Assembly: GCF_949628265.1 (NCBI RefSeq)
Contig: NC_088788.1
Coordinates: 35,884,335 to 35,948,334, forward strand
DNA length: 64,000 nt
Reading direction: 5' to 3'
Origin: Cloeon dipterum
Taxonomy: Eukaryota; Arthropoda; Insecta; Ephemeroptera; Baetidae
Part shown: positions 1 to 10,376 of the stretch, piece after piece
How positions within the stretch are numbered: position 1 is the stretch's first letter
Layout: each line of letters begins with the position of its first letter
Program-made: the position numbers and the translations under genes
Notes under the pieces: generated by a model
The model's input: only the letters and a program-made list of their open reading frames with translations
Database searches by the model: none
What the model was told of the DNA's origin: nothing

Positions 1-341
1 AATACCGTGAATCGCGTGGGAGGTGCTGACATGCGCATTGCGTCTGCCAATCTGGGTCGAGGATTTTTTCAAGTTATTTGTCTCCGAGTTGGGGTTTAAA
101 ATAAAACTCGAATAAAACGATTTAAATCAACTTTAAATGGGAGTCTGCGATTAAAAATCGATGAAACAACTAAAAAATCGTCGTTAGCAGAACATGGAGT
201 TCTAATTGGAGGAAAAATGCATTTGGAGACTTTTCTCAGTGCGTTTATCTCTGTGTACTGTTTCAAATTAAAGCCATCGAATTTCCAAATATTTACGTGT
301 TAAATTTAATGTATTCATGATATTTTTTCTATGATTTTCAG

Positions 342-2282
342 GCAGTTAGAATAAACCTTCAAACCGAGTGCAAGTGCCACGGCGTGTCGGGCAGCTGCAC
401 CCTGAAAACCTGCTGGGTGTTCCTTCCGCCGTTTCGCAAAATCGGCGACCACTTGAAGAAGAAATACCACAAGGCTCGATACGTGCGGTCCACCACGCGC
501 AACACCAACAAGCGTTCCGGGCCCAACAGCGTCTCCTCCGACCCCACCATCCACAACATGGACCTGGGCAGGTCGAAGGTGCCCTTTCTGGCCCTGCACA
601 AGCCTGCCAGGGATTCGTGGGCGCGGCAGCAGGGCGCCGTGAGGAGGTCGCCGCCGACGCTGCAACGGCCCAAGAGGGCCGAGTTGGTCTACCTGTACGA
701 ATCGCCCAACTACTGCGAAAGAGATTATTCCAAGGACTCGCTCGGCACCTCCGGCCGCCTCTGCAACAGAACCTCCTCTGGTAAGATTCCCAATTAGTTT
801 AAACATTTTTTTCTGTATTCTTCAACCAATATGGTGTTACCTTCATATGTACCTGAAAAAATGACAGTTGATTTTTTATGTAATTAAGCCAAAGTTTCCC
901 AAAGCAGAAGAAAGTTGTCCTGATTTCTTGTGCCAAAAATTGGTTCTTTTTGACTGAAAATATTACCGTTGGAAAAACCCCAAATTCCCCATTTTTCGGG
1001 TTTTGCAGGCATTCAAATATATATAAATTTCTGGTTTTTGAGAATAAAGTTCTTCAGGTTGCTGGAAGAACAAAAATTTGGGCACCGTTGAACTCGTCTC
1101 GTCAATAGAAACAAATTTTCCGCTGATTGAAATGTTATAGGTCAAAGATCAAGGACATTTACGTTGGTTTTTCGAATTAAATGTCAAATTTGAAATAAAT
1201 AGAGACCACAAATTAATTAAATTTTGACATTTCCATTTTGTATAGTGCCAAAAAGTAGGGTAGATCCACCAAAAACTGGAATGGCTTTTTGCTTTATTTT
1301 TGTATTATTTTATTAGCTTTATTTTTATATAAAAATTAAAATTTATTTTTCTTGTTAAAAATAAAAAAATATAAAAATTTTTGCTTTTTTGGGTTTCCCA
1401 AGAAATGTTTGCACGCTCAAATCTCAGCTTCTAATTATCAGATTTTAAAAAACCAAACACCACACGAGTCGTCTGAACCTCCCCTAGATAGCCAAAGCAG
1501 TGTAAGGGTGCTAATCCTTCAACCCCGTTTATTACACTAAAAACTCAAAAAAAGTAACAAATGTATTTTTTTGCATTTCCCTGAGCAACGGAATTTGTTA
1601 TTTAATACCTTGAAACCACTTCAGCACATTACGGGACGTGCGACTAGTCGATTGATATGCAGTTTTTGTATTTCTGACTCTTAGAATCCGAGAATTAGTT
1701 GACCTCCTGTATTATTACGTAAGCGCGCCTTGGAAAAAAGACATTTTTCACCAAATCTCAGCTTCTAAGCACCGGATTTGCAAAAGCTGCGCACCTTTCG
1801 ACTTGTCATAACCTTTCCTAGATAAATAAAGGGTTTTAACCCCTTCAACCCTATTTCCACCCCATCCAAAATGGTAAAAAAATGCTTTATTCGCAGGTTT
1901 CAAGCAATAGAGGCGACCGAATGAGTGTGTAAACAATTCAAAATGGCTCAAATCAATTTTAACAAGCATCCCTCTTTCTCTCCCCTTGAATATAAGTGCT
2001 TAGACCATATATCAAGATTAGTTTGAATTATTAATTTAAAGTTTTCCATCGTGATTTAGCAAAAAAAAAGTGAATTTAAGAATGGATTTTCTTCTACTTT
2101 TTAATTTCATGCTCGCTATTATTTTTTCAGGTGCTGACAGTTGTTCGAAATTGTGCTGCGACCGTGGCTACAACACGTACCAGTACATCCGCACCGAGCG
2201 GTGTAGGTGCAAGTTCCACTGGTGTTGCTACGTCCAGTGCTCGGAGTGCACGGAGCGCGTCGAGGAGTACAGATGCAAATGA
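342..2282 (+). CDS. Wnt ligand, last two coding exons (3' part of gene)
   Basis: Secreted Wnt glycoprotein, a ligand for Frizzled receptors; only the C-terminal 196 residues lie in the window. Exons are 342-780 (acceptor AG at 340-341, donor GT at 781) and 2131-2282 (acceptor AG at 2129-2130, stop TGA 2280-2282). Both sides of the intron are phase 1 and join as SSGADSC. The first exon carries the Wnt signature [17 protein letters not shown]; the Ser in CHGVSGSC is the conserved lipid-modified position in the family. The second exon has the Cys-rich end with FHWCCYVQC and the terminal RCK. About 70 residues separate KKKY from ELVY, which is long for a Wnt; this insert is basic and holds RPKR. 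The subfamily is unclear: the C-terminal pattern fits Wnt5, Wnt11 or WntA about equally. The earlier exons lie upstream of the window. Confidence 0.95.
1382..1870 (+). repeat. Dispersed repeat family B, two fragments in the Wnt intron
   Basis: Two diverged copies of one motif block sit at about 1382-1530 and 1740-1870. Both read roughly 'aaatctcagcttctaa', then a Cys/Arg-free spacer, then a 'gacttgtc' or 'gagtcgtc' block and 'cctagata', ending in a 'caacccc'-like run. The same block recurs near 15.3-15.8, 17.5-17.9, 28.5-29.0, 40.8-41.7, 51.9-52.1, 55.1-55.3 and 56.4-56.8 kb, in both orientations. No coding capacity is seen. Confidence 0.6.
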
Positions 2283-2392
2283 GGTTTTCCACCCCATCAA
2301 ATCGATCGACTGAAGTGAACTCTCTTCGTATTGTGGGAGCGAGCAAACCCGTGTGAACTGACGAGAGATTTGTTGTGTCTTTGCACGCCAAA

Positions 2393-2398
2393 AATAAA
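2393..2398 (+). terminator. Poly(A) signal of the Wnt gene
   Basis: AATAAA lies 110 bases after the Wnt stop codon and is the first such hexamer downstream. It implies a short 3' UTR. There is no transcript evidence. Confidence 0.5.
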
Positions 2399-2409
2399 CT
2401 CTCACACAC

Positions 2410-3394
2410 TTTATTTAATGAAAATAATATTTATACACTCATGAACGTCAAAGGACGAGCCTTGTTTTGTAAATTTTCGACTGCCAACGCTCTCCAGTGA
2501 ATGTTCTCGAGAATTCCTGAATGTGCATTCCTGCTGGCTACGATTTAATAAATTAACTCGCAATTTTTCATGCATTTGTAATCTCACATTGAATGTATTC
2601 CAATCGATTTCTACTGCGTCTCTACTTACAAAATGTGGCAATAATAATTTCCCGTAATTCATAAACCTCGTCTCGCAAAACAGAACTGCCGCTATCTTTT
2701 ATTTAGCCAATACCTTCCCCCTATATATATTTTGGTACAACATTAGAGGCCGGCCGTCAAGCCAAATAGTTGTCACCGCGTCAGCCACAAAATGAGCCGG
2801 CCCTCGAGTGATAGAGTTTCAAGCGCAACGTGAAAAGCGACACCTTTATTTGGCAAACAACCCTTCTCGCTTTTGCGGCGGTTGCACACATCACACCTCA
2901 TTCAACGCAGCCGGCTTTCTCGCTCACCAAAATAAAAAGCAAGCTTACTTGCACTCACAGAATAATATTCCTCTTCAAAGCTCTTTTCAACACAAACCAC
3001 AAAGGGCCAGCGCGACATTTTTTCAATGACTGCCTCACAAAAGGGAGATTTGTCATCCCCCTGCGTGCAAGCTGAGGAATCTTATTTTTGTTGAGCAGAA
3101 TCAAGATGCTATGGACAAGTATATATCAAAACCTTGTTTGTCCTGATGGATCTTTTCAAGTGTGATTGCAGATCCAGCCTATTATCTGGAATCCCTCGAA
3201 CTCCTGGATTATATACTGAAAAGACGCGTCTTGTCAGTCTGATACCTTGTGTCTAAATGTTTATTCGGATGGAAACTATATTAGGATCAAATCCCTATTT
3301 TTGTTTGATACATTTCAATGCATGTTGGTTCTCTATAGCTTGATGTTTTTCAACGCAAATATATGTTTTTTTTTAATATTAAATGACAGTCAGT
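2410..3394. other. Non-coding stretch, no gene seen
   Basis: AT-rich sequence downstream of the Wnt 3' end. Short open frames here have no recognisable domain or splice context. The stretch at 2741-2950 is somewhat richer in GC. I see nothing to annotate. Confidence 0.5.
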
Positions 3395-3645
3395 GCATTA
3401 AAGAGGATTGATACTGCCAATGCATGAACTCATCCCTTAGGATTCAGTTGTAGCCAAAATTGATTGCAATTTTTTAGAAAAGTGGCTGCAAAGTTAGCAC
3501 TGTCTCCTTACTTGAAATCATATTTTATTTCACAACAAAGAGTTTCCCTAAAACGCCGTTAGAAAGATCTCGTCGAGAGGAATCTAAATCTGCCAAGAAA
3601 ATGTGGGCAAGCGCTGGAAATTTTGGAGAAATTTTGAAAAAATTA
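3395..3645 (+). repeat. Dispersed repeat family A, long form
   Basis: The block begins with 'aaagaggattgatactgc' and continues through a 'cactgtctccttactt' motif, 'tttatttcacaacaaagag' and a 'tctgccaagaaaatgtg' motif. The same order of motifs occurs at 49677-49950 on the plus strand and 38045-38345 on the minus strand. That makes it a mobile, non-coding repeat of about 270 bp. I did not find clear terminal repeats. Confidence 0.65.
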
Positions 3646-5726
3646 ATTTTTTACTGTTGCGGCCGTAGCGGCAAGGCCCTTTTTTGATTATTGCAAACTG
3701 TAGAATATATTTTTGATCGATCAATTGCCTATTGCATCCAAAAATTCAAATAGTGTCCTATTGTCGCCTTTAAGTTGGGCAATTTTTTGTAATAACAGTT
3801 GTAAACTTGCAGCGTCAGATTATATTAAACGGCTTGGAATCGTTGTCTGCAGACGCAGACCAATTAATTTGCTACCTGGCGTGGCGCAATCTCTTCTTAT
3901 TTCTCAAATGCGAACTGTCCTCGTCGGCGCTCTTTGATTCGCGCATGTTTGCGTATCTATGTACACCATTATTTCATCTGAACGAGTGGGCCTTCTGCTG
4001 TAGAACGTGGCGAGCGCCTACCTCTTTTTGCGCAAGGGCCGAAAAGAAGACATGAACATCTGGAAAGTGCGACAGAACATACCTTCATACAGAGATTGTA
4101 TCTTCGCACGTGGATTAGCAGCTCAAAAGTTCAGGGCGCGTGTTCAAAAGAGAGCAACAGCCAAATTTGTGCCGAACCGTTGCTGCATTAATTAAATTAT
4201 CTTTAAAAGCAAGCAAATTTCTTCTGGGAATGTCTGTCTCGAGTGCTGCCGATTTCTCGGAACGAGCTGCAATTTAGTGCGACATAAAACACGTTATGCT
4301 CGGTGTGTGTGACACTTGATTGCCCAGAGAGCCACTTGGGCATGTGCGTGTATAAAGAGACGCGCGATAAATCAGACTTAAATTCATTAATTTTACATTT
4401 ACGGCGGCGTGGAGGTAGTAAAGTTGGCAAGTCTACACCACTTCCAGCGATAATTGCCAGAGTTAATTTTGAATTATGAATATACACGCGTAACCACGAG
4501 CGGATTTTACGACCAGCTCGCATCAAGCCCGTTGGAGACCATTTAAATGGGATTAATTTTGCCCATACATGTTTGTTTGTGGATTCTAGGAATTTTTCCC
4601 CCGTGTTATATTTCCAGACCAATGCATTTTGAGCTTATAATGGCGCTGTTTGTGATGAGAATGTCACAACAAAAGCATCTTCTAGTAAATATATCATTTT
4701 GCCGCGATCGGAAGATCGATCGGCGAATCTTGTTGACAGCAAGGTGAGTTTTTACAATGTAAACGCGCGCAGCATGCAGCGCTGGCTCGTCTCGCGAGAG
4801 CCTAGCAGCGATCGGTCCGGCAGATAAAACGCCTCTTCGGCGTCATCATACCCTCTTCTTACATTCTCATTTCGTGTAATTCACAAAATATTACGCATTG
4901 GCCCTCTTGCTCGCCTGCTATTTATGTTCGGCGCGGATATTGCACGTGGGATTATCACATGCCGTCTGCTCCGCACCACGTAAAATCCAACTTGCAGCGG
5001 GGCTGTTGTAATTTTTAACCGAATTAAACCTGTTCCAAATGGGAGAGACGAAATTTCGACTTTAAAAATGAAAATAATGAGTGTGTCCATAAGGTAGAAT
5101 CGTTCGTTTTATAACATTGTGAAAAATAAAATGTTTGGAGATGTTTTGATTTAATTCTTAGTGTATTCCGGCAAGATAAAAAGTGATGCTGCGTGATTCA
5201 AAAGTCGCTCACGTGGAGTCGCAGGGTCCATTCAGAAGATTTGCATTATGATTCAGTCGCTGTTGGTAATTCTCTCGCTGGTCTCTAGGGGTCAGCAGGC
5301 ACCACAGTAAGATCAACTACATTAATTAACCGAGATATCAATTTCTAGAAGAATTTGTCGACAAAATTGGATGATTTGAGCGGAATTTCTACCAACGCGA
5401 AATCTATAATTATTTATAATAAAAGTGTAATTTTTGGGATTTTGTAGATTTTTATCAAATGAGACCATAATAAAAGATCGATTTCAAATTTTATAATCTG
5501 CTCTTCATTGTGATATAAAAATTATATTTTAATGTACTGTCTCAATCAAAATTAAAACCAAAAATAAAATCATACTCCTATAATATGACATGTGTAGTTT
5601 AAATGTTTCGTTGGCAACCTGCTTGACTGAATTGTATAGCATATTGCATAGCGTTACAATTTAGTATTCATACGCTGAAAAAAGGATGTTAAAATGACAC
5701 AAAATTATTAGCCAAGCGGGAAGTTT
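3646..5726. other. Intergenic stretch between the Wnt gene and the lectin array
   Basis: No exon, tRNA or known element is recognised. The longest open frame, 4203-4622 on the minus strand, encodes a composition with no domain and no splice partner, so I treat it as chance. Confidence 0.45.
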
Positions 5727-5732
5727 TTTATT
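5727..5732 (-). terminator. Poly(A) signal of lectin copy 1
   Basis: AATAAA on the minus strand, 314 bases after the stop codon of lectin copy 1. Copies 2 and 3 have the hexamer about 190 bases after their stops, in a similar 'gactggtt' or 'ggctggtt' context. Confidence 0.4.
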
Positions 5733-5991
5733 CAAAGTAGATTGATACAGGTCAACAGTTGAAAATTAATATATAATATTTTGCCTTCAGTAAACACTTG
5801 GTAAAATTTTTAGATTTGATTATCTGTTTTACCATGCGTGCAATAATTAAAAAAATGACCTTGCATATTTGCTTTAAAAAAATTTCTCAAAAATTCAAAT
5901 GCCGCTTATATGTTTAACTGTATCATATTTATGGATTAGTTTATGCATTGGAAACAAGGATTTCCCCGTGAGTAGAACAAACAAAAAGGTT

Positions 5992-6020
5992 ATTGCTATC
6001 CCTCGCAGTTGGGAATCTAC
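5992..6020 (-). promoter_or_regulatory. Conserved 3' UTR block, lectin copy 1
   Basis: A block of about 29 bases beginning 'attgctatccctcgcagttg' on the plus strand is identical here and at 8186-8214 (copy 2). It has two changes at 10272-10300 (copy 3), although the flanking UTR sequence has diverged much more. It falls in the 3' UTR of each gene, so an RNA-level role such as stability or a regulator binding site is possible. Function is inference. Confidence 0.45.
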
Positions 6021-6045
6021 AAGCATGTTTTCAAACCTCAAAAGA

Positions 6046-7638
6046 CTAAGCGAATTTCAAGATTTCGTGGCAGTCCTTGGGCATTTCGCACAAGACATAG
6101 CGGTCTTTGACCGCACACGGAAAGTCCCAGAGGAGGTTTCCCCAAAGAACGATGCATGTTTCCTGTCCCACCCTGAATCGGGTGGGGCTGAAGTAAGGAG
6201 CAGTATTGTACCACATTTCAGGGTGGATTTTCTTTCCGTTGATGGTCCAGCGGTAGTCTCCCGACGACTGGTTGATATCGTTGGCGGCCACCCAGTAGCC
6301 CTGACCTTTATTAGCTTGTTTGAGTACTACGGCATTCGTTTAAAAAGTACACATTACTTGGAACCGTCCCAGCGGAGAACACCTCTTTCGCCTTGCCGAG
6401 GGTGTCAACCGTAGCCAGCTGGAGGCCGTGTTGTTGACAGAAATTCTCGACTTCGTAAAAGTTCATCTTGTGGTGCAATATATTGATTTCAGAGCTGATT
6501 TTTGTTTCAATCAAAACTTACTTTGGTGGTTTTGTCGAAGTAGTAGGTCCCCGAGACTAATCTTTTCATTTCTAGGTTGGCCCCTAAATAGATGTTACAC
6601 AGATTAAGACTAGTTAAATAATAATTAGATCGTATATAGCTACCGCGTCTCAAGCAATCAACCTGAAAGTAAAATATAAAATAGTGACGTATTCAAGTGG
6701 ATTGAAAGCTTTATACTTGTTTGACCAGATCACTGGTCGGCTCCTGCTGCTGCAAAGTCCTGCATTTCCGGTTGCATCCTTCCCCCTGACCCTGCGTTAT
6801 TATTTAAAATTATTGAGGGCGAGAATTATATTTGTTAAAAATTAGCTCTCTTTATTTGCTGGACTTCCTCAATCAGGGTCTCCGTGATGTTCAACAGATG
6901 TTTGTAAGCGTCGGACTGAACTACAAGCTTTTCCTTTCCTTCTCGGGATTGGCATACCTGGTGAATCATATATAATTATATCAATTATTGTTTCTCAATC
7001 AAAACAAATTAATAACTCACGTCCAGTTTGGATAGCTCAACTTTTTGACCTCTTCGGTTGATTTCTTGCACTTGGGTAAGCAATGCGTTCAAAACTCCGA
7101 AAACCGAATTGTCGAGTGCATCTTTGTCATTATCCCTTCAAAAAAAGATTGTTATACATGGGCATGAAAAATTCAGCATTAGTGAACTTAATCTTGGTAA
7201 TAATATTCCTTTTTAACAGCTCAAAATGTGGTGGTGCCTTAAAATTGCAGCTCGTTTTGCGAAATTTCAAAGTATCCTATGAATTTATTCTAATTAATTG
7301 TCTCCAGAATAATATAATCTGTTTTAATTTGCTTAAAAAGATATTTGTGTCTGAAACTTGAAAGTATCCACCGCCAAAAAAAAAAACCAAATCAAATTAT
7401 GCAAATTATCCTACTGTTCAATCAGCTTCTGTTGGCCAAGATCCTCACTGCTGCCATCGAAGGAAACGTGCTAGCAAAAGTTCAATCATTTTTTAGTTTC
7501 GATATTTACCATGCTTTGTATACAAACCTGTTGTTGTTGTTGTTGTTGTTCTTGGGTTTGCTCTTGACCATAAAACGATGCATCCACCGAGAAGATCAGC
7601 AGGCCAACAAAAATGCAGCGCAAAACGTTCCACGACAT
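6046..7638 (-). CDS. Secreted Gln-rich / C-type lectin-like protein, copy 1 (305 aa)
   Basis: Nine exons, 5' to 3': 7638-7528, 7470-7415, 7135-7021, 6957-6847, 6791-6717, 6662-6644, 6583-6522, 6466-6358, 6305-6046; all phases agree and total 918 nt. Residues 1-19 form a signal peptide (MSWNVLRCIFVGLLIFSVDA). Residues 25-37 are Gln-rich, with seven Gln at the exon end. Residues 57-131 look like coiled coil. Residues 132-163 are a Cys-rich linker (GCNRKC, VDCLRRG). From about 170 onward is a C-type lectin-like domain with GTYYFDKTTK, NFCQQHG, GYWVAANDI, GDYRW, ETCIVLW, LLWDFPC and RYVLCEM. The four core Cys are present. The usual EPN/QPD plus WND calcium/sugar motifs are not seen, so sugar binding is doubtful. 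The donor after the fourth exon reads GCTAAT instead of GT. It is probably an extracellular recognition or haemolymph protein; the role is inference. Confidence 0.88.
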
Positions 7639-7800
7639 GTTTCAGCCTTCCCGTACAGATTGCTTATGAAATGCTAAACAGCATCAATAAGGGGTCCAAA
7701 AAGTTCATCAGATTAAGCAGCCTTGAAAAATATTTACTTCTTTCGTCAACTTTATTATCTTCTGAGCAAAGTCAACTAAAAAATTAGCAATGCCAAAAAT

Positions 7801-7915
7801 AAAAGGATGTATATTTTTTGTTCTACAACGATTGGTTGCACCGATATCCATGATGGAAAAAAGATTTCCGTTGTTGAGAAGTGGTATGCAACCTGCGAAA
7901 CATCAATGCAAAGCT
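7801..7915 (-). promoter_or_regulatory. Upstream region of lectin copy 1 with conserved element
   Basis: The element TATGCAACCTGCGAAACAT (plus-strand reading, near 7885-7903) is preceded by 'ttgttgagaagtg'. It recurs upstream of copy 2 near 9883 and in the orphan flank near 12720. It lies some 250 bases upstream of the start codon. A TATA-like 'gtatatttt' at about 7809 falls between it and the gene. It probably belongs to the promoter; not proven. Confidence 0.45.
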
Positions 7916-8117
7916 TGCTGCGTAACTAATTTCATGAAACGGTGTTTGCCCGCGGTGCTGCTCTCTTGAAATTTTCAGATCTAGTTTTTATTTTTGAAAA
8001 ACTGGAACTTGTATTTTTACATATCCTGGAGACGTAAGTTATAGGTTAAGTAAATTCATAGCTCAGTATTATATTTGGTGACGTAATAAGAACAAAGTTT
8101 GTTTTTGACTGGTTAAT

Positions 8118-8123
8118 TTTATT
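8118..8123 (-). terminator. Poly(A) signal of lectin copy 2
   Basis: AATAAA on the minus strand, 184 bases after the copy 2 stop, just beyond the conserved 3' UTR block. Confidence 0.45.
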
Positions 8124-8306
8124 CTAAATTATTTTACTTAAATTCCATAAAATTAAATAAGCTACAAATGGCACAAACCAAGAGATTGCTATCCCTCGCA
8201 GTTGGGAATCTACTGCTATGAAATGACAATCAGCCTAAATAGCTAAAAAGTAGCATTTTTACACCGGGATACGCATTACGCGGTTTTCCCCCAGTTTCTA
8301 AATGAA

Positions 8307-9656
8307 CTAAGCGAATTTCAAGATGTCGTGGCACTCCTTGGGCATTTCGCACAAGACATAGCGGTCTTTGATTCCGCAAGGGTGATCCCAGAGAAGATTT
8401 CCCCACAAGAGGACGCACGTCTCCTGTCCCACCTTGAAGGCTTTGGGGTAGGCGGGACTCTTCCACCACATTTCATGATGGACTTTGCTGCCGTTGTGGA
8501 TCCAGCGGTAGTCTCCCGACGACTGATTGATATCGTTGGCGGCCACCCAGTAGCCGTGACCTTTATTTGTTTGCTTAGTCGATTAAATTGTGCGAACCGA
8601 ATGGAAAATGCGTCTTACTTGCTACAGTCCCGGCGGAATAGACTTCCTTTGCTTTGCCTAGGGTGTCCACCGTTGCCAACTGAAGACCGTGTTGTCGGCA
8701 GAAATTCCTGGCTTCATTCCATGTCACCTATGTTAATGTAACTCTGAGTTGAGGTTTATGTTTCATTTAAATTATCAAACTTGCCTTGGTTACTTTGTCG
8801 TAGTAATAGGTGCCCGAGACTAATCTTTTCATTTCTAGGCTGGCCCCTAAAACAAATACATAAATTAGATACTGATAAAAAATGTTATAAAAATGAGTTA
8901 CCTCTCCTCAAGCAGTCAACCTGGCATTAATTAAGAAATTATATTAGATGTCAGATTAATATCAAAGTGATAAGTGCTTTACTTGTTTTGCCAAATCGCT
9001 GGTCGGCTCCAATTGCGAATTCCTGCATTTCCTGTTGCATCCTTCTCCTTGGCCCTAAATTTTAATTATTTATTTAAAGAGGAAATCTAATATTTTTTAA
9101 ACTAAACTCTCTTAAGCTCCCGAACTTCATTGTTAAGAATTTCCGTGATATTTAACAGATATTTGACAGACTCTGTCAGTGTAGTGAGCTTTTCCTTTCC
9201 TTCTTGAGCAGGGCATGCCTGGTAAAGCATAGATTATTAATTGTTTCTCGTGCAAAATATAACAAATATCCCACGTTCAGTGTGGATGGCGAAACTTTTT
9301 GAACTTTTTGGTTGATTTCTTGCACTTGAGTAAGCATCACGTTCAAAACTCCGAAAATTGAAGTACTGAGAAAATCTTCGTTAGCGACGTCCCTTTAAAA
9401 ATAAATATTTTATCATAAATTCAACCAAGAATTAAAATTCCCTAACTTTTCAATCAGCCTCTGCTGTCCCAAATCCTCACTGTCATCGATGGAAACATGC
9501 TAGAAACAAATACATTTTTATAAATTAATGTTTTTATTTTTAAATACTAGCCTGTTGTTCTTGTTCTTGGTGTTGCTGTTGAATACCATACGATGATGCA
9601 TCCACGCAGAAAAACAGCAGGCCAACAAATATACAGCACCGTAAGTTCCACGACAT
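8307..9656 (-). CDS. Secreted Gln-rich / C-type lectin-like protein, copy 2 (300 aa)
   Basis: Nine exons: 9656-9552, 9499-9447, 9392-9275, 9218-9108, 9054-8983, 8920-8902, 8846-8785, 8727-8619, 8560-8307, 903 nt with consistent phases. It has the same domain order as copy 1: signal peptide (MSWNLRCCIFVGLLFFCVDA), a Gln/Glu-rich tail on the first exon, a coiled-coil-like middle, the GCNRKC and VDCLRR linker, then the lectin-like domain (NFCRQHG, GYWVAANDI, GDYRW, ETCVLLW, LLWDHPC, RYVLCEM). The Gln tract is interrupted (QQQHQEQEQQ). Two introns appear to start with GC: after the first exon (GCTAGT) and after the seventh (AAG followed by GCAAGT, a textbook GC donor). Moving to a GT nearby would break the frame. 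It looks intact. By eye it is closer to copy 3 than to copy 1. Confidence 0.88.
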
Positions 9657-9829
9657 GTTGCAGCTTTGCCAAACAGTTTGATTCTGAAATGCTAAAAGCA
9701 GAATTAATGAATAAGGGGACCAACGAGGTCATCAGATTAAACGTTCTTGACATTATTTAATATATTCGCTAGTGCCGTCAGCTTTATTATCATTTGAGAA
9801 AAATTGACCTAAAAATATGGTTGATGTCA

Positions 9830-9910
9830 CACAAATGGATATAAAATCGATCAACAGAGAACCTTCAATTGTTGAGAAGTGATATGCAACCTGCGAAACA
9901 TTAATGTCAC
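9830..9910 (-). promoter_or_regulatory. Upstream region of lectin copy 2 with conserved element
   Basis: It holds the TATGCAACCTGCGAAACAT element near 9883-9901 and, closer to the gene, 'tggatataaaatc' near 9838, a TATA-like sequence on the minus strand. Spacing to the start codon, about 180 bases from the TATA-like site, is compatible with a short 5' UTR. Confidence 0.45.
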
Positions 9911-10176
9911 GCTTGCTGCATAACAACTTTCACGCCTGACACTTGTATTTTTACTTTGTGTAGAGACGTAATTTATAGGTTAAGTAAATTCTTAGCTGAC
10001 AATGAGATTTTCTTGGGCTTTTATGAACACCACGTTGCCAGAAATTGCGGTTCTTCTAAAAAATAGATTTTATCTCAACTTCAAATAACATCAATTAAGG
10101 TTTGATTTTAGCAGAATTTATAAATCCGTTTTGTATTTGGTGACGTAATAAGAACAAAAAGCTGTTTAGTGGCTGG

Positions 10177-10182
10177 TTTATT
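10177..10182 (-). terminator. Poly(A) signal of lectin copy 3
   Basis: AATAAA on the minus strand, 195 bases after the copy 3 stop, in the same 'ctggttta' context as the other copies. Confidence 0.45.
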
Positions 10183-10376
10183 TTTTTTATATATAGGAGG
10201 ACAAGAATGAGGCAAGTTGTATTTAAATTCCATGAAAAGCAAATAAGCGACAAAATGGCACAAACCATGAGATTGCTATCCCTCACAATTGGGAATCTAC
10301 CGCACAAAACAACAAAAAATCTAAAAAGTGGCATGAATACTAGGGATACGCGGTCTTCCCCCAGTTTCCCAATGAA

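Noticed and set aside
1-60. Possible end of a preceding Wnt exon
   Set aside because: One frame is open for a short way, but there is no donor site and no Wnt-like residues, and the acceptor for the first visible exon is at 340-341. Treated as intron.
315-806. Long minus-strand and other-frame reading frames over the Wnt exon
   Set aside because: They are shadows of a GC-rich coding exon; only the plus frame from 342 carries Wnt motifs.
4203-4622. Minus-strand 139-residue frame
   Set aside because: No domain, signal peptide, membrane segment or splice partner; length is within what chance gives.
5899-6414. Plus-strand 171-residue frame over lectin copy 1
   Set aside because: It is the antisense of the last two lectin exons; the minus-strand frames give a lectin-like domain with correct splice phases.
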